35,519 bases of DNA from positions 1 through 35,519 of the forward strand of contig JAAFIB010000025.1 in assembly GCA_013297725.1 (NCBI GenBank), in the 5' to 3' direction. The translations under genes were made by a program, and so were the position numbers. Position 1 is the stretch's first letter, and each line of letters starts with the position of its first letter. The notes below the pieces were generated by a model. It was given only the letters and a program-made list of their open reading frames with translations. It did not search any database and was not told the origin of the DNA. Below, piece by piece: positions 25,930 through 35,173 of the stretch. The stretch is from Sphingomonadales bacterium. Lineage in GTDB: Bacteria > Pseudomonadota > Alphaproteobacteria > Sphingomonadales > Sphingomonadaceae.

Positions 25930-27336
25930 CTATTCCGCAGGCTCGGGATGCATCTCTCGCCGCAACCGTCCACCAGCTAGCCTGCGCAGTTTTGCAAAAA
26001 AGCGCGGAATTGGCGCGTTGCGCTCCATCCATGCGGCATATTCTGCATAATCGGGATCAGCCATCAAATGCTTTTCCTCTGTCCGTGCACGCCAATAATA
26101 AATCGCGCTGACAAGGGCGAGCATGACTGTGTTACGCACCGCATCCGCCATGCTGCCTGTTGTGACCAGAAACGGCAGAACCGCCAGCCACCAGAATGTG
26201 TTCTTGCTCAAATACGCAGGATGCTTGGTAAAGGCATAGGGACCATGGGTGAGGATGCCGCGATGCGTAAGGTTGGAAAAACGCAGGCCGAATGCCATAG
26301 TCGCCCAAGCATAAATCGCGGTCAGCACCACAAGGATTGCGCCCCATCCATACAGCAACGCATCGTTCCCGGCGAACCAATAATGCCAGCTATTGTCGCC
26401 TGATGTGCCCACCGTATAGTCGATCAGCTGACCATTGTTGAGGAGTATGAACGGCGGGTAACACGCCAGCGCCGCCACCCATCCGCCAAGATACGGGTTG
26501 GCTGTGCGGATATGTGCATCCAGCGGCTTCATCGTCAGCAAATAGCCGACCGTCGCCAGCTGAACGTCGATCAGGAACATCGAGGTGATCATCAAGTGCG
26601 TCAAAGAAACCGGCTGCGTTATCGCTTTGGCAACATCCACTGTCACCAGAAATTGAAATCCGCCCGGCACAATCGAAATCATAAAGGCGAGGAAAAATCC
26701 CTTCACCAGCCATGCACGCAAATGGTGGAGTATCTCTTCCGTGTCCCAATCATCCCGGCCGGCAATCCATGCACCGAAATGCCAGCTGCCATCGCGCGGA
26801 TCGACCAGATAGCGGTCGAGCCAAACAACATAGGGAACCGACGCAACCACCAATGGCAGCAGCGCATATTGAAACATCTGCATCGCAAACGGAAAATTCC
26901 AGCTTGCTGATTTCCAATAAAAACGAAACGCAAAATAGGCGATGGCGATCAACGCCCATGTCGCCCAGATCCCGGCAATTTTGATCACGCTGGTGTCGAG
27001 AACTTCGGCAACAGGACGACCAAGCGACCAGTCGATCCCCGTCGATTTGCGCAAATGCACTTTGTCGACCAGTAACGACCAAGCCACCATGGGCACGCCA
27101 ACCATGACAACGCACAGTAAGGCGGCATAAGACCCGCTGGCGCGATCTGGCCAGACAGCATAGCCAAACCAGCTGGGATCAATACCAAGCGCACCGGCCA
27201 CCGCAGCAAAATTGCGCGCAATCAGCACCCAGAATACCAGCCCTGCGACACCGGCAAAGCCAACACCGCTGCTAACCGCAGAGCACGGACGCGGGTCAAT
27301 ATTGCTCGGCTTAGCCGGGGGCTGCATCATATCCAT
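25930..27336 (-). CDS. Polytopic membrane protein with C-terminal ICMT/PEMT-like methyltransferase domain
   Basis: 468 residues. The first 300 or so residues hold many predicted membrane helices of no recognised family. The last 110 residues match the isoprenylcysteine carboxyl methyltransferase/phospholipid methyltransferase family: GPYAFTKHPAYLSKNTFWWL and ARTEEKHLMADPDYAEYAAW contain the conserved His-Pro and Glu-Glu cofactor-binding elements. Most bacterial relatives are 150-220 residues, so this is a long, fused or extended form. It may methylate a lipid or isoprenoid-linked molecule in the inner membrane. It is transcribed with its neighbours on the minus strand but is separated by 60 bp from the amidohydrolase. 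Confidence 0.8.
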   Translation of the reverse strand: MDMMQPPAKPSNIDPRPCSAVSSGVGFAGVAGLVFWVLIARNFAAVAGALGIDPSWFGYAVWPDRASGSYAALLCVVMVGVPMVAWSLLVDKVHLRKSTGIDWSLGRPVAEVLDTSVIKIAGIWATWALIAIAYFAFRFYWKSASWNFPFAMQMFQYALLPLVVASVPYVVWLDRYLVDPRDGSWHFGAWIAGRDDWDTEEILHHLRAWLVKGFFLAFMISIVPGGFQFLVTVDVAKAITQPVSLTHLMITSMFLIDVQLATVGYLLTMKPLDAHIRTANPYLGGWVAALACYPPFILLNNGQLIDYTVGTSGDNSWHYWFAGNDALLYGWGAILVVLTAIYAWATMAFGLRFSNLTHRGILTHGPYAFTKHPAYLSKNTFWWLAVLPFLVTTGSMADAVRNTVMLALVSAIYYWRARTEEKHLMADPDYAEYAAWMERNAPIPRFFAKLRRLAGGRLRREMHPEPAE

Positions 27337-27360
27337 GCCGCACCCTTAGCCAGAATTGGT

Positions 27361-27391
27361 TAAAAAAGCGAGTTTGCGCTGAAAACCAAAG
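27361..27391 (-). terminator. Weak terminator after the RTX protease
   Basis: On the minus strand AGCG-CAAACT-CGCT (a 4-bp stem) is followed by TTTTTT about 15 bp after the protease stop. The stem is short, so this is only a candidate. Confidence 0.35.
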
Positions 27392-30097
27392 CTAAAGGAT
27401 AAAGTCCGCTGCCGTTAGTGTTCCGCCAGCATTGCCCTGCAGGATGATTTCGAAATCGGCGAAGCCATCGCCGTTGATATCGCCCTGCACCAATAGGTCT
27501 GCGCCAGAATTCGTATAGCGCAGCTGCGCTGCACCGCCGCCACTGAACGCATTGTTGCCGACAAAGGCAAAGCCCTGAACACCGGCGACATTGGCATTGG
27601 TGTCGAATAAGAAAAAGTTGAACTTGTCCACACCGATTTGATAATCGGTGATCCGGTCCGCTGCTGCACCAAGTCCGGTCTCGAAATCGAACAAATAGCG
27701 GAACTGGTCACTGCCTGCGCCGCCAGTAATAATATCAGCGCCGCCATTGCCAATGATCTTGTCATCGCCATTGCCGCCATTGATGATGTCGCTGGATGTC
27801 CCGCCGCGGATCTGGTCGTTACCATCGCCGCCGTTGATGATATGCGCGGTCGGGCCGCCTTTGATAACGTCCCTGACCGAAGAACCATTAACGGTGACGG
27901 TCACACCGCTGCCGCTAAAGGCAAAGCTGCGTGACAAGAAGCTGATCCCGGCATCCATATTAACGGTAAGCGAGCCCGTACCGCTGATCGCAACATTGCT
28001 GGCAAGGCCGGTTGCAATCTGTGACCCTGTCAGAGTGACCCCTGCGCCGCCAACAAGCTCCAAGGCTTCGATACCAAGCAGGCCAGCCAGCGAAGTCACT
28101 GTGCTGGTAACAACCAGCGTATCGGTATCCGCGCCACCATCGATGGTTGATCCGCTGGCACCGCTGCCCAAGATCAACCGGTCATTGCCTGCGCCGCCGT
28201 TCAGTGTGCTGACGCCTGATCCACCGTTCAATGTGTTGGCGACTGCATTGCCCACCAGGACATCAACGCCTGAACCGCCAATTGCATTTTCAATAACTGT
28301 ACCGCGCGCAATGCTGATATTGCCTGTGCGGCCGCCGATATTGGAAAATGTCTCTGCGTTCAGGTCAATGCGCTGGTCTTGCGTATAGCCCGAATAGTCG
28401 AGCGTATCGATGCCGCCATGATCGACGATTGTATAGCTTAGCTGCGTTTGGCCCGCGACCGCCAAATAGATTTCGCGGCCCGATGTGTTGTTAAAACCAT
28501 AGGTGGTGTTGCCTGTCCGCGTCGTTGTTGCAGTGCCGTAAAGATTGGTGGTAGCAATACCGTCTGCAATCATTGGAGAAACGGCAAGCTGCCGGGTGAA
28601 ACCCTGGTCAGCGAAATAGGTGTTCTCTTGCTGATCGAAATAGGACATAATTGTCGTTGCCCAGCTATCGTTCAGATAGTTGGCATCAACGGCATAGTCG
28701 GCAGCACCATTGTAATTACCACCATGGCCAAGACCTAAAGCATGGCCGATTTCATGGACGTAGGTTTGGAACGAATAGGTACGCAAAGACGTCCCATAGG
28801 TAGTAAGCCATGCCGTACCGACGTTGATGGTCGACTGTGTAATAATGCCTAGGTTACGGATAGAGTTAGCAAAGGCGCCTTCTTGTTCATCATCAAACAC
28901 CAATTGGCCGCCGGTTGTGACTTCAGTGAAAGTTATACCGAGCGTATCGCTCCATAGGTTAAGCGCCTCACGAGCTAGGAACGCTCCGTCAGCTGCAAGC
29001 CCCGTTACGTTGAAGGTCAGCGTGCCGCCAGTGGTTATGTCGAACCGCCGCGATGCCCCTCCCCAATAAGTATTGGTGAGCTGTGTAGCGATCTGATCGT
29101 TGGTATATAGCGACAGTATTGGAGCGTCGAACGCAGTAAGGTTGAATGCGCCGGTATTCGTTCCAAACGCGCTAACGTCGAGATAATATGTACCAGTTGT
29201 CGTTGCGGTAAACCGGATAGCCGAATAGTCATACTGACCAGCATCATCATTGGTCGCGACCTGCGCTCCCGATGCATCGCGGAGCGTCAATATCGTATCG
29301 AGCGCACCTGCGGGGGCAGTCCCTGTTAACGGTGTAGTGCTGGAAGTACGGAATAAATACGTCTGTCCGGCCACAAGATTGATTGCATAATAGTCCCGAT
29401 CTCCGCTGGTATCGATATTACCATTCACGGTTCCACCAACTGCCAATGTTGCACTCGTCGCGGTTGTGCCGGGAACAAAATCACCGGCTGGCGCATTTTG
29501 CGCTACAAAAAGCCGGTAGGTGCCTGTGGTGGCGTTGTTATACGTACCTGCATCTATGAAATAGGTTCCTGATGACGTTGCCGTAAAGCTGATCGTAGAG
29601 TTCACACCGTCGCCGCCATCGTCATCGAACGCCAACACGGTGCCTGCTGCGTCGCGTAGGTTCAAATAGGCGTCCGTGCCACTCCCATCCGATGCAGTTT
29701 GAATTGTATACGTTACACCAGCGGTAAGATTGACCCGATACCAGTCGCGGTCGCCCAAAGTGTCGATCGAAACATTGACACTGCCGCCAACCGCTACGCT
29801 CGCTGTCGAACTTACGCTGCCTGGGATAAGATCGGGCGCTGAGGTTACGCCGCCACCTGATTGGCCCGGAGTTCCTTCAGCGCATGCGCCGCAGGCGCAT
29901 CCGCCCTGATGCGACGCAACATTATCCTTTAAACCAAGGGTAATGCCATCAACATCTAAATCGTTGATTACACTAAATCCATTAGTGGCAGATTCAATCC
30001 CCATGAAATAGCGCTCAAGCCCCTCGGTGCGGGAGTAGCGGCTTGGATCCATTGCAAAAAATGTTTCCTTAAAATTTGGCATCGAAAAATTACGCAC
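27392..30097 (-). CDS. M10 (serralysin-type) metalloprotease with PPC domains and RTX repeats
   Basis: 901 residues from GTG 30097 (GGGGA 6 bp upstream). There is no Sec signal. Order: N-terminal segment with a Cys cluster GGCACGACAEG (Cys67, 69, 72); two PPC-like beta domains (about 92-200 and 213-322, with GDRDWYRVNL and GDRDYYAINL); a metalloprotease domain with HEIGHALGLGH (His448, Glu449, His452, His458 bind zinc and catalyse) and a Met-turn IMSYF; then RTX nonapeptides (GGAGNDRL, GGDGNDQI, GGNGDDKI, GGAGSDQF) that bind calcium, and a C-terminal M10-type secretion region. Type I secretion is expected, but no transporter genes are in the window. Function would be extracellular protein degradation. 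Confidence 0.92.
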   Translation of the reverse strand: MRNFSMPNFKETFFAMDPSRYSRTEGLERYFMGIESATNGFSVINDLDVDGITLGLKDNVASHQGGCACGACAEGTPGQSGGGVTSAPDLIPGSVSSTASVAVGGSVNVSIDTLGDRDWYRVNLTAGVTYTIQTASDGSGTDAYLNLRDAAGTVLAFDDDGGDGVNSTISFTATSSGTYFIDAGTYNNATTGTYRLFVAQNAPAGDFVPGTTATSATLAVGGTVNGNIDTSGDRDYYAINLVAGQTYLFRTSSTTPLTGTAPAGALDTILTLRDASGAQVATNDDAGQYDYSAIRFTATTTGTYYLDVSAFGTNTGAFNLTAFDAPILSLYTNDQIATQLTNTYWGGASRRFDITTGGTLTFNVTGLAADGAFLAREALNLWSDTLGITFTEVTTGGQLVFDDEQEGAFANSIRNLGIITQSTINVGTAWLTTYGTSLRTYSFQTYVHEIGHALGLGHGGNYNGAADYAVDANYLNDSWATTIMSYFDQQENTYFADQGFTRQLAVSPMIADGIATTNLYGTATTTRTGNTTYGFNNTSGREIYLAVAGQTQLSYTIVDHGGIDTLDYSGYTQDQRIDLNAETFSNIGGRTGNISIARGTVIENAIGGSGVDVLVGNAVANTLNGGSGVSTLNGGAGNDRLILGSGASGSTIDGGADTDTLVVTSTVTSLAGLLGIEALELVGGAGVTLTGSQIATGLASNVAISGTGSLTVNMDAGISFLSRSFAFSGSGVTVTVNGSSVRDVIKGGPTAHIINGGDGNDQIRGGTSSDIINGGNGDDKIIGNGGADIITGGAGSDQFRYLFDFETGLGAAADRITDYQIGVDKFNFFLFDTNANVAGVQGFAFVGNNAFSGGGAAQLRYTNSGADLLVQGDINGDGFADFEIILQGNAGGTLTAADFIL

Positions 30098-30161
30098 TGG
30101 AGTTCCCCCACAATAATTCTGGCTAATCAGGCACTTTGGATTCTGTTAATTCACCAATATC

Positions 30162-30174
30162 TAACGAATCGTTA
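30162..30174. promoter_or_regulatory. Short dyad TAACGA-A-TCGTTA upstream of the protease
   Basis: A perfect 6-bp inverted repeat around one base lies 65 bp upstream of the GTG start. Its position between amj and the protease would suit an operator, but there is no further support. Confidence 0.25.
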
Positions 30175-30210
30175 CGAATATCCATAGTGATTTCTTCGCA
30201 TAACACGAAG

Positions 30211-31014
30211 TTACACGCGCACGGCGACCCAGACGATCAACATTGCGGATGGCACCAGCAGCAATTGCGCCAAAATAGTGCCGGCAATCCGGCTCATGGA
30301 CAACCAAACGATTGTGCGGCGATAGTCGGGTTGGCTGACGCGGCCTTCAACCACATCATCGGTCATCACAGACAATTGCGGGTCGATTAATACGAACAGT
30401 AATATGGTAGCAAAGCCGTTGACTACGGCCGATAACTGCGAAGCGGTTACGCGGAATTCAGGGTGCAGATAGCCTGCGTAAAGCGAGGCGATGACGCCTA
30501 CAGTCAACAGCGCCTGTGCAATCACATTCATCGCAATGACACGCCATGATACAGCGGCTGGCTTGGTCCAGAGTTTAAGATGCTGGCTGCTGGGCAGGCG
30601 CACAGCTTTTATAACCGTTTTGGTCCCGGTAGGGGTCAGCGCGCTCCATAATAGCTTTGCGACCGAACGGTGATGCTGAAAATCGGCAATGGCGGCGGTG
30701 AACCAGCGCTGCACCGTGGGCACGGCAAGCGCGCCAACTATTGTTGCAACAGTGGCCGACAATAGCACCAGCCGCATATCCATTATCAGGCCATCGCCTG
30801 TGCCATTTGCAATCGCATTTTCTATGCGCTTGGCAAGAAACGGACCCAGAAAGCTGTTCGACGTTCGCGACACCAGAACCAGCACGTTGAACAAAGCAAA
30901 GCTCAGCGCAATTTTGCTGGTCCGCACGCCTGTGATCCGCGCGGCATAGGCCAAGGCGCCGATCAAATGAATGACCAGCGTCAATGCGCAAATGTTGAAC
31001 AAAGGCCAATCCAT
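30211..31014 (-). CDS. amj: Lipid II flippase, Amj family
   Basis: A 267-residue polytopic membrane protein. The N-terminal LTLVIHLIGALAYAARITG, the following VRTSKIALSFALFNVLVLV and SRTSNSFLGPFLAKRIENA are the family signature of Amj (DUF2837), an alternative to MurJ for moving lipid II across the inner membrane. About six hydrophobic segments are visible, and a hydrophilic stretch around residues 130-145 lies between two of them. In Bacillus subtilis Amj is envelope-stress-regulated; whether that holds here is unknown. It follows argG by 12 bp, so it is probably cotranscribed with it. Confidence 0.82.
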   Translation of the reverse strand: MDWPLFNICALTLVIHLIGALAYAARITGVRTSKIALSFALFNVLVLVSRTSNSFLGPFLAKRIENAIANGTGDGLIMDMRLVLLSATVATIVGALAVPTVQRWFTAAIADFQHHRSVAKLLWSALTPTGTKTVIKAVRLPSSQHLKLWTKPAAVSWRVIAMNVIAQALLTVGVIASLYAGYLHPEFRVTASQLSAVVNGFATILLFVLIDPQLSVMTDDVVEGRVSQPDYRRTIVWLSMSRIAGTILAQLLLVPSAMLIVWVAVRV

Positions 31015-31026
31015 GCCCCTTGCTTA

Positions 31027-32259
31027 TCAGCCCTTTTGCTGCGCAAGCAACCGCAGGCGGAGCGCATTCAGCTTGATAAAGCCTGCTGCATCCTTTTGGT
31101 CATAAGCTCCGGCGTCGTCCTCGAATGTGACGACCTTTTCGGAATAGAGGCTGTTCGGCGATTTGCGGCCAACGACCGATGCACTGCCTTTATACAGCTT
31201 TAGCCGCACGGTGCCCGATACGTTGGATTGGCTATGGTCGATGGCGGCTTGCAACATTTCGCGTTCAGGGCTGAACCAGAAACCGTTATAAATCATCTCG
31301 GCATATTTGGGCATCAGCTCATCTTTCAGATGCGCTGCACCGCGATCGAGCGTGATGCTTTCAATCCCGCGATGCGCGCGCGCATAGATTTCACCGCCCG
31401 GTGTTTCGTACATGCCGCGCGACTTCATACCGACAAAACGGTTCTCGACAAGATCGAGGCGACCAATCCCGTGTTTGCGGCCCAGATCGTTTAGCGCCGC
31501 GAGCAGAGTTGCAGGGCTCATCGCAGTGCCGTTCAACGCAACGCCATCGCCGCGTTCAAAATCGACGATGATGTACTCGGGCGTATCGGGCGCGTCCTCT
31601 GGATTGACTGTGCGTGAATACACATAATCGGGAGTTTCATCCCAAGGATCCTCAAGCACTTTGCCCTCGGATGATGTGTGCAACAGGTTCGCGTCGGTGG
31701 AAAATGGCGACTCCCCGCGCTTATCCTTTGGCACAGGAATTTGATGCTCCTCGGCCCATTCGATCAAGCGTGTGCGGCTGGTCAAATCCCATTCGCGCCA
31801 TGGGGCGATGACTTTGATGTCAGGGTTCAGCGCATAGGCCGATAACTCAAACCGCACCTGGTCATTGCCTTTGCCGGTCGCGCCATGCGCAATCGCATCG
31901 GCGCCGGTTTCAGCAGCAATCTCGATCAGGCGCTTTGAAATCAAAGGCCGCGCGATCGAGGTGCCGAGCAGATAATCCCCCTCGTACCGGGCATTGGCGC
32001 GCATCATCGGGAAAACGAAATCGCGGACAAATTCTTCGCGCAAATCGTCGATGTAAATGTGGTGATCGGGCACGCCCATCAGCACCGCTTTGGCGCGCGC
32101 TGGTTCCAACTCTTCGCCCTGACCCAGATCAGCGGTAAAGGTTACAACCTCACAGCCATATTCGACCTGCAACCATTTCAGGATAACGCTGGTATCGAGC
32201 CCGCCCGAATATGCGAGCACAACCTTTTTGATCGAATCTGTTTTGGCAGGGTTTGGCAT
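31027..32259 (-). CDS. argG: Argininosuccinate synthase
   Basis: A 410-residue enzyme that joins citrulline and aspartate with ATP in arginine synthesis. The N-terminal PP-loop [11 protein letters not shown] (residues 16-26) binds [16 protein letters not shown] and [21 protein letters not shown] are diagnostic. Start ATG 32259 is preferred over upstream TTG 32274, because AAAGG precedes it. Length is standard. Confidence 0.97.
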   Translation of the reverse strand: MPNPAKTDSIKKVVLAYSGGLDTSVILKWLQVEYGCEVVTFTADLGQGEELEPARAKAVLMGVPDHHIYIDDLREEFVRDFVFPMMRANARYEGDYLLGTSIARPLISKRLIEIAAETGADAIAHGATGKGNDQVRFELSAYALNPDIKVIAPWREWDLTSRTRLIEWAEEHQIPVPKDKRGESPFSTDANLLHTSSEGKVLEDPWDETPDYVYSRTVNPEDAPDTPEYIIVDFERGDGVALNGTAMSPATLLAALNDLGRKHGIGRLDLVENRFVGMKSRGMYETPGGEIYARAHRGIESITLDRGAAHLKDELMPKYAEMIYNGFWFSPEREMLQAAIDHSQSNVSGTVRLKLYKGSASVVGRKSPNSLYSEKVVTFEDDAGAYDQKDAAGFIKLNALRLRLLAQQKG

Positions 32260-32360
32260 GGGGAACCTTTGCAAGAAGTGTCGAAGGCGCGGCTAGCAGC
32301 GGGTGTGTATTGGCGCAAGTGCACGTCATATGTTATGATGAAAGTCGTTAGGAGTTCGGC

Positions 32361-33257
32361 ATGAATTATCTACAGGCATCGATCGATTTTTTGGGCGGGC
32401 CTTATGGTCTATATGCGCTTGGCGGGTTCTATTTTGGCAGCGTCTTGATCGAGCGTGTCTGGGTTGCCTTGAAAGGCGCACGCTATGACAATGCCGATGC
32501 CCTTTGCAGCATCGGGCTGAATCTGATGAACAGTGTGCTGAACCTTGTCATCGGCCTGATCCTGCCTCTCGCAATCTATACTCTGGTATGGGAGCATTAC
32601 AGGCTGATCGATACTTTGCCGCTTTGGGTTGCGGCGTTACTGGCCTTTCTGGTTCATGATCTAAGCTATTATTGGGAACACCGGTTTGGGCACCGGATCG
32701 GGCTGCTTTGGGCGTTCCATTCGATCCATCACAGCTCGAACGAATTCAACCACTCAACCGCCGCGCGGGGTTTTTTCCTTGATGGCCTTTTGCGCACACC
32801 CTTTGATCTTGTGGGTGCGCTTCTTGGGGTGCCGCCGATAGTGTTTCTTGCCATAAGTATGGCAAAAAACGCTTTCGGGATATGGAACCATGCCAGCTAT
32901 GTCGGACATTTGGGCCCACTGGAAAAATGGCTGGCAACGCCGCTGAACCACAAAATCCATCATGCAAACCAGCCTCAATATATCGACAAAAACTACAGTC
33001 AGGTTCTGATATTATGGGACCGACTTTTTGGCAGCTATGCCGCGCTTGATGTGCACCCTGTTGTCGGGCTGGTGAAGCCGGTGCACGACAATAATCCGCT
33101 GACTGCACAATTTGCGGGGCTGAAGCAATTGCGTGACCGGATGGCAAATGCGACGCGCTGGCAAGACAAGCTTGCGTATCTGTGGCGTCCTCCTGAATGG
33201 TCGCATGATGGCGTGTGCCGTAGCGACTGTCCAAAATATGCGGCGCTTGCCAGCTAA
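32361..33257 (+). CDS. Sterol desaturase/fatty acid hydroxylase superfamily protein
   Basis: A 298-residue membrane di-iron oxygenase of the fatty acid hydroxylase superfamily. The histidine boxes are HDLSYYWEHRFGH, FHSIHHSSNEFNHS and NHKIHHANQPQ, the last two with the typical HxxHH pattern. Four or five membrane helices flank them. It hydroxylates or desaturates a membrane lipid or sterol-like substrate, but the substrate cannot be read. AGGAG precedes the ATG at about 8 bp. The gene diverges from argG. Confidence 0.88.
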   Translation: MNYLQASIDFLGGPYGLYALGGFYFGSVLIERVWVALKGARYDNADALCSIGLNLMNSVLNLVIGLILPLAIYTLVWEHYRLIDTLPLWVAALLAFLVHDLSYYWEHRFGHRIGLLWAFHSIHHSSNEFNHSTAARGFFLDGLLRTPFDLVGALLGVPPIVFLAISMAKNAFGIWNHASYVGHLGPLEKWLATPLNHKIHHANQPQYIDKNYSQVLILWDRLFGSYAALDVHPVVGLVKPVHDNNPLTAQFAGLKQLRDRMANATRWQDKLAYLWRPPEWSHDGVCRSDCPKYAALAS

Positions 33258-33389
33258 TACTGTTCTGTTTATGTTCCAATGCGACTCGGGGTGTGAGCCA
33301 GCTTTCTACTGGAGATTTCCACAACGGAGTCGTGCGCCTTGCAACAGCGGTCTATTCTTGAAGAGCTTTCCGGCCTAGCGCCAAAGGCG

Positions 33390-35168
33390 ATGGCTACTGC
33401 TCCCGATATCCTTGATCCAGCTGACGTGCTGCACCGTGTATTTGGCTTTCCCGAATTTCGCGGGGTGCAGCGTGATGTTATTGACCGGGTCTTGGCGGGG
33501 CAACGCACCTTAGCAGTAATGCCGACAGGGGCAGGCAAGTCGTTATGTTACCAGCTGCCATCGTTGCTGCTCGGCGGAACCACGGTTGTTGTCTCGCCTT
33601 TGATCGCGTTGATGCATGACCAGATGCGCAGCGCTAACGCGGCGGGCATAAGGGCGGCGACGTTGACGTCGGCTGATAGCAACCGGGCCGAAACGATCGA
33701 ACGTTTTCGCGATGGCAATCTTGACCTGTTATACATCGCGCCAGAACGTGCCAGCACCGCCGATTTTCGCGGGCTGTTACGAGAGGCGCGGATCGCCTTG
33801 TTTGCGATAGACGAGGCGCATTGTGTTTCCGAATGGGGGCATGATTTCCGACCGGATTATCGCTTGCTGCGTCCGTTGATGGACGACTTCCCCGATGTCC
33901 CAAGACTAGCGCTCACTGCTACCGCCGACGCACACACCCGCGCTGATATTGGTGAGCAATTGGGGATTGCTACTGACGGCATGATCGTATCGGGTTTTGA
34001 CCGGTCCAATATCCGTTATGCTGTGACCAATGCGGCCAACAAAGGATCGGCGATTGCATCGGCCATTCGTGGCTGGCCCGGCGCGGGTATTGTCTATGCG
34101 ACCACTCGCGACCGGACTGAGAAGCTGGCAGAGTTGATCGCGAAAACCGGGCGGACCACGCGCTATTATCATGCCGGGATGGAACCTGCGGCGCGGATGA
34201 AGGCACAGGCCGACTTTGTCGCGTCCGAGGATATGATCATGGTCGCAACGGTGGCCTTTGGCATGGGAATCGATAAGCCCGATGTGCGCTTTGTCGCGCA
34301 TGCGGGCATCCCCAAATCGATTGAGGCATATTATCAGGAAAGTGGTCGTGCAGGCCGCGATGGTGATCCGGCGGTGGCGCATTTGTTCTGGTCCCCGGGC
34401 GATTTTTCGCTTGCCCGCGAACGGTTGAAAGAACAGCCAGAGGCACGGCAACCGGCGGACAAGGCGCGCATAGATGCGCTGTCGGCTTTGACTGAAACAG
34501 CCGGCTGCAGGCGCGCGGTTTTGCTAAAACACTTTGGCGAGGATCCACCCGAAAATTGCGGCAATTGCGATAATTGTCTGGATGCGCCGATGGTTCTGGA
34601 TGCGACAGAGCTGGCGCAGAAACTGCTCTCGGCGGCATATCGCACAGGGCAAAGTTTTGGCATGGGGCATTTGGAAAAAGTGCTGACTGGCGGCAAAGAC
34701 GAACGGATTTTGTCGCGCGGGCATGACCAGCTTTCGGTCTTTGGCATTGTTAGCGGCGATGATGTGCGTTTGATAAGGCCGGTTGCCCGGGCGTTGCAGG
34801 CGCAAGGGCATTTGACCGCCAACGAACATGGCGGCTTGCGGTTGGCGGGGGCTGCGCGTTCTTTGATGAAGGGCGAAATGCGCCTGCAAATCGTCGTGCC
34901 GCCCAAAACGCGTAAGGATAAACGCGGAGAAGCTAACCCTGCAAACAATCCGCTGTTTGAAGCGTTGCGCTTTAAGCGCCGCGAGCTGGCGATTGAGGCC
35001 AATGTGCCGCCTTATGTCATCTTCCACGACGCGACATTGCGCGAACTGGCGGAGCGTCGCCCGCAGTCCTTGTCAGAAATTGCGCTGATCAGCGGCATCG
35101 GCGCGCGTAAGCTTGAAGCCTATGGCGCAGCGTTTCTGGATGTCATACAGGATGCTGCAAAAGGATGA
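33390..35168 (+). CDS. recQ: ATP-dependent DNA helicase RecQ
   Basis: 592 residues from ATG 33390 (TTG 33339, with ACGGAG 9 bp before it, would add 17 residues). The helicase core has Walker A MPTGAGKS (Lys50), [14 protein letters not shown] and [12 protein letters not shown] (motif VI). The RecQ zinc region is GCRR...NCGNCDNC, with four cysteines. The RQC winged helix follows, and the C-terminal segment ([20 protein letters not shown] to the end) is an HRDC domain. It unwinds DNA during repair and recombination. It is followed after 5 bp by the gene at 35174. Confidence 0.96.
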   Translation: MATAPDILDPADVLHRVFGFPEFRGVQRDVIDRVLAGQRTLAVMPTGAGKSLCYQLPSLLLGGTTVVVSPLIALMHDQMRSANAAGIRAATLTSADSNRAETIERFRDGNLDLLYIAPERASTADFRGLLREARIALFAIDEAHCVSEWGHDFRPDYRLLRPLMDDFPDVPRLALTATADAHTRADIGEQLGIATDGMIVSGFDRSNIRYAVTNAANKGSAIASAIRGWPGAGIVYATTRDRTEKLAELIAKTGRTTRYYHAGMEPAARMKAQADFVASEDMIMVATVAFGMGIDKPDVRFVAHAGIPKSIEAYYQESGRAGRDGDPAVAHLFWSPGDFSLARERLKEQPEARQPADKARIDALSALTETAGCRRAVLLKHFGEDPPENCGNCDNCLDAPMVLDATELAQKLLSAAYRTGQSFGMGHLEKVLTGGKDERILSRGHDQLSVFGIVSGDDVRLIRPVARALQAQGHLTANEHGGLRLAGAARSLMKGEMRLQIVVPPKTRKDKRGEANPANNPLFEALRFKRRELAIEANVPPYVIFHDATLRELAERRPQSLSEIALISGIGARKLEAYGAAFLDVIQDAAKG

Positions 35169-35173
35169 CGCCT

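Noticed and set aside
27415-28388. Open frames in other phases over the RTX repeats, and a possible CRISPR-like pattern of periodic repeats
   Set aside because: The periodicity is that of the calcium-binding nonapeptides of the protease; repeats and spacers are not of CRISPR form.
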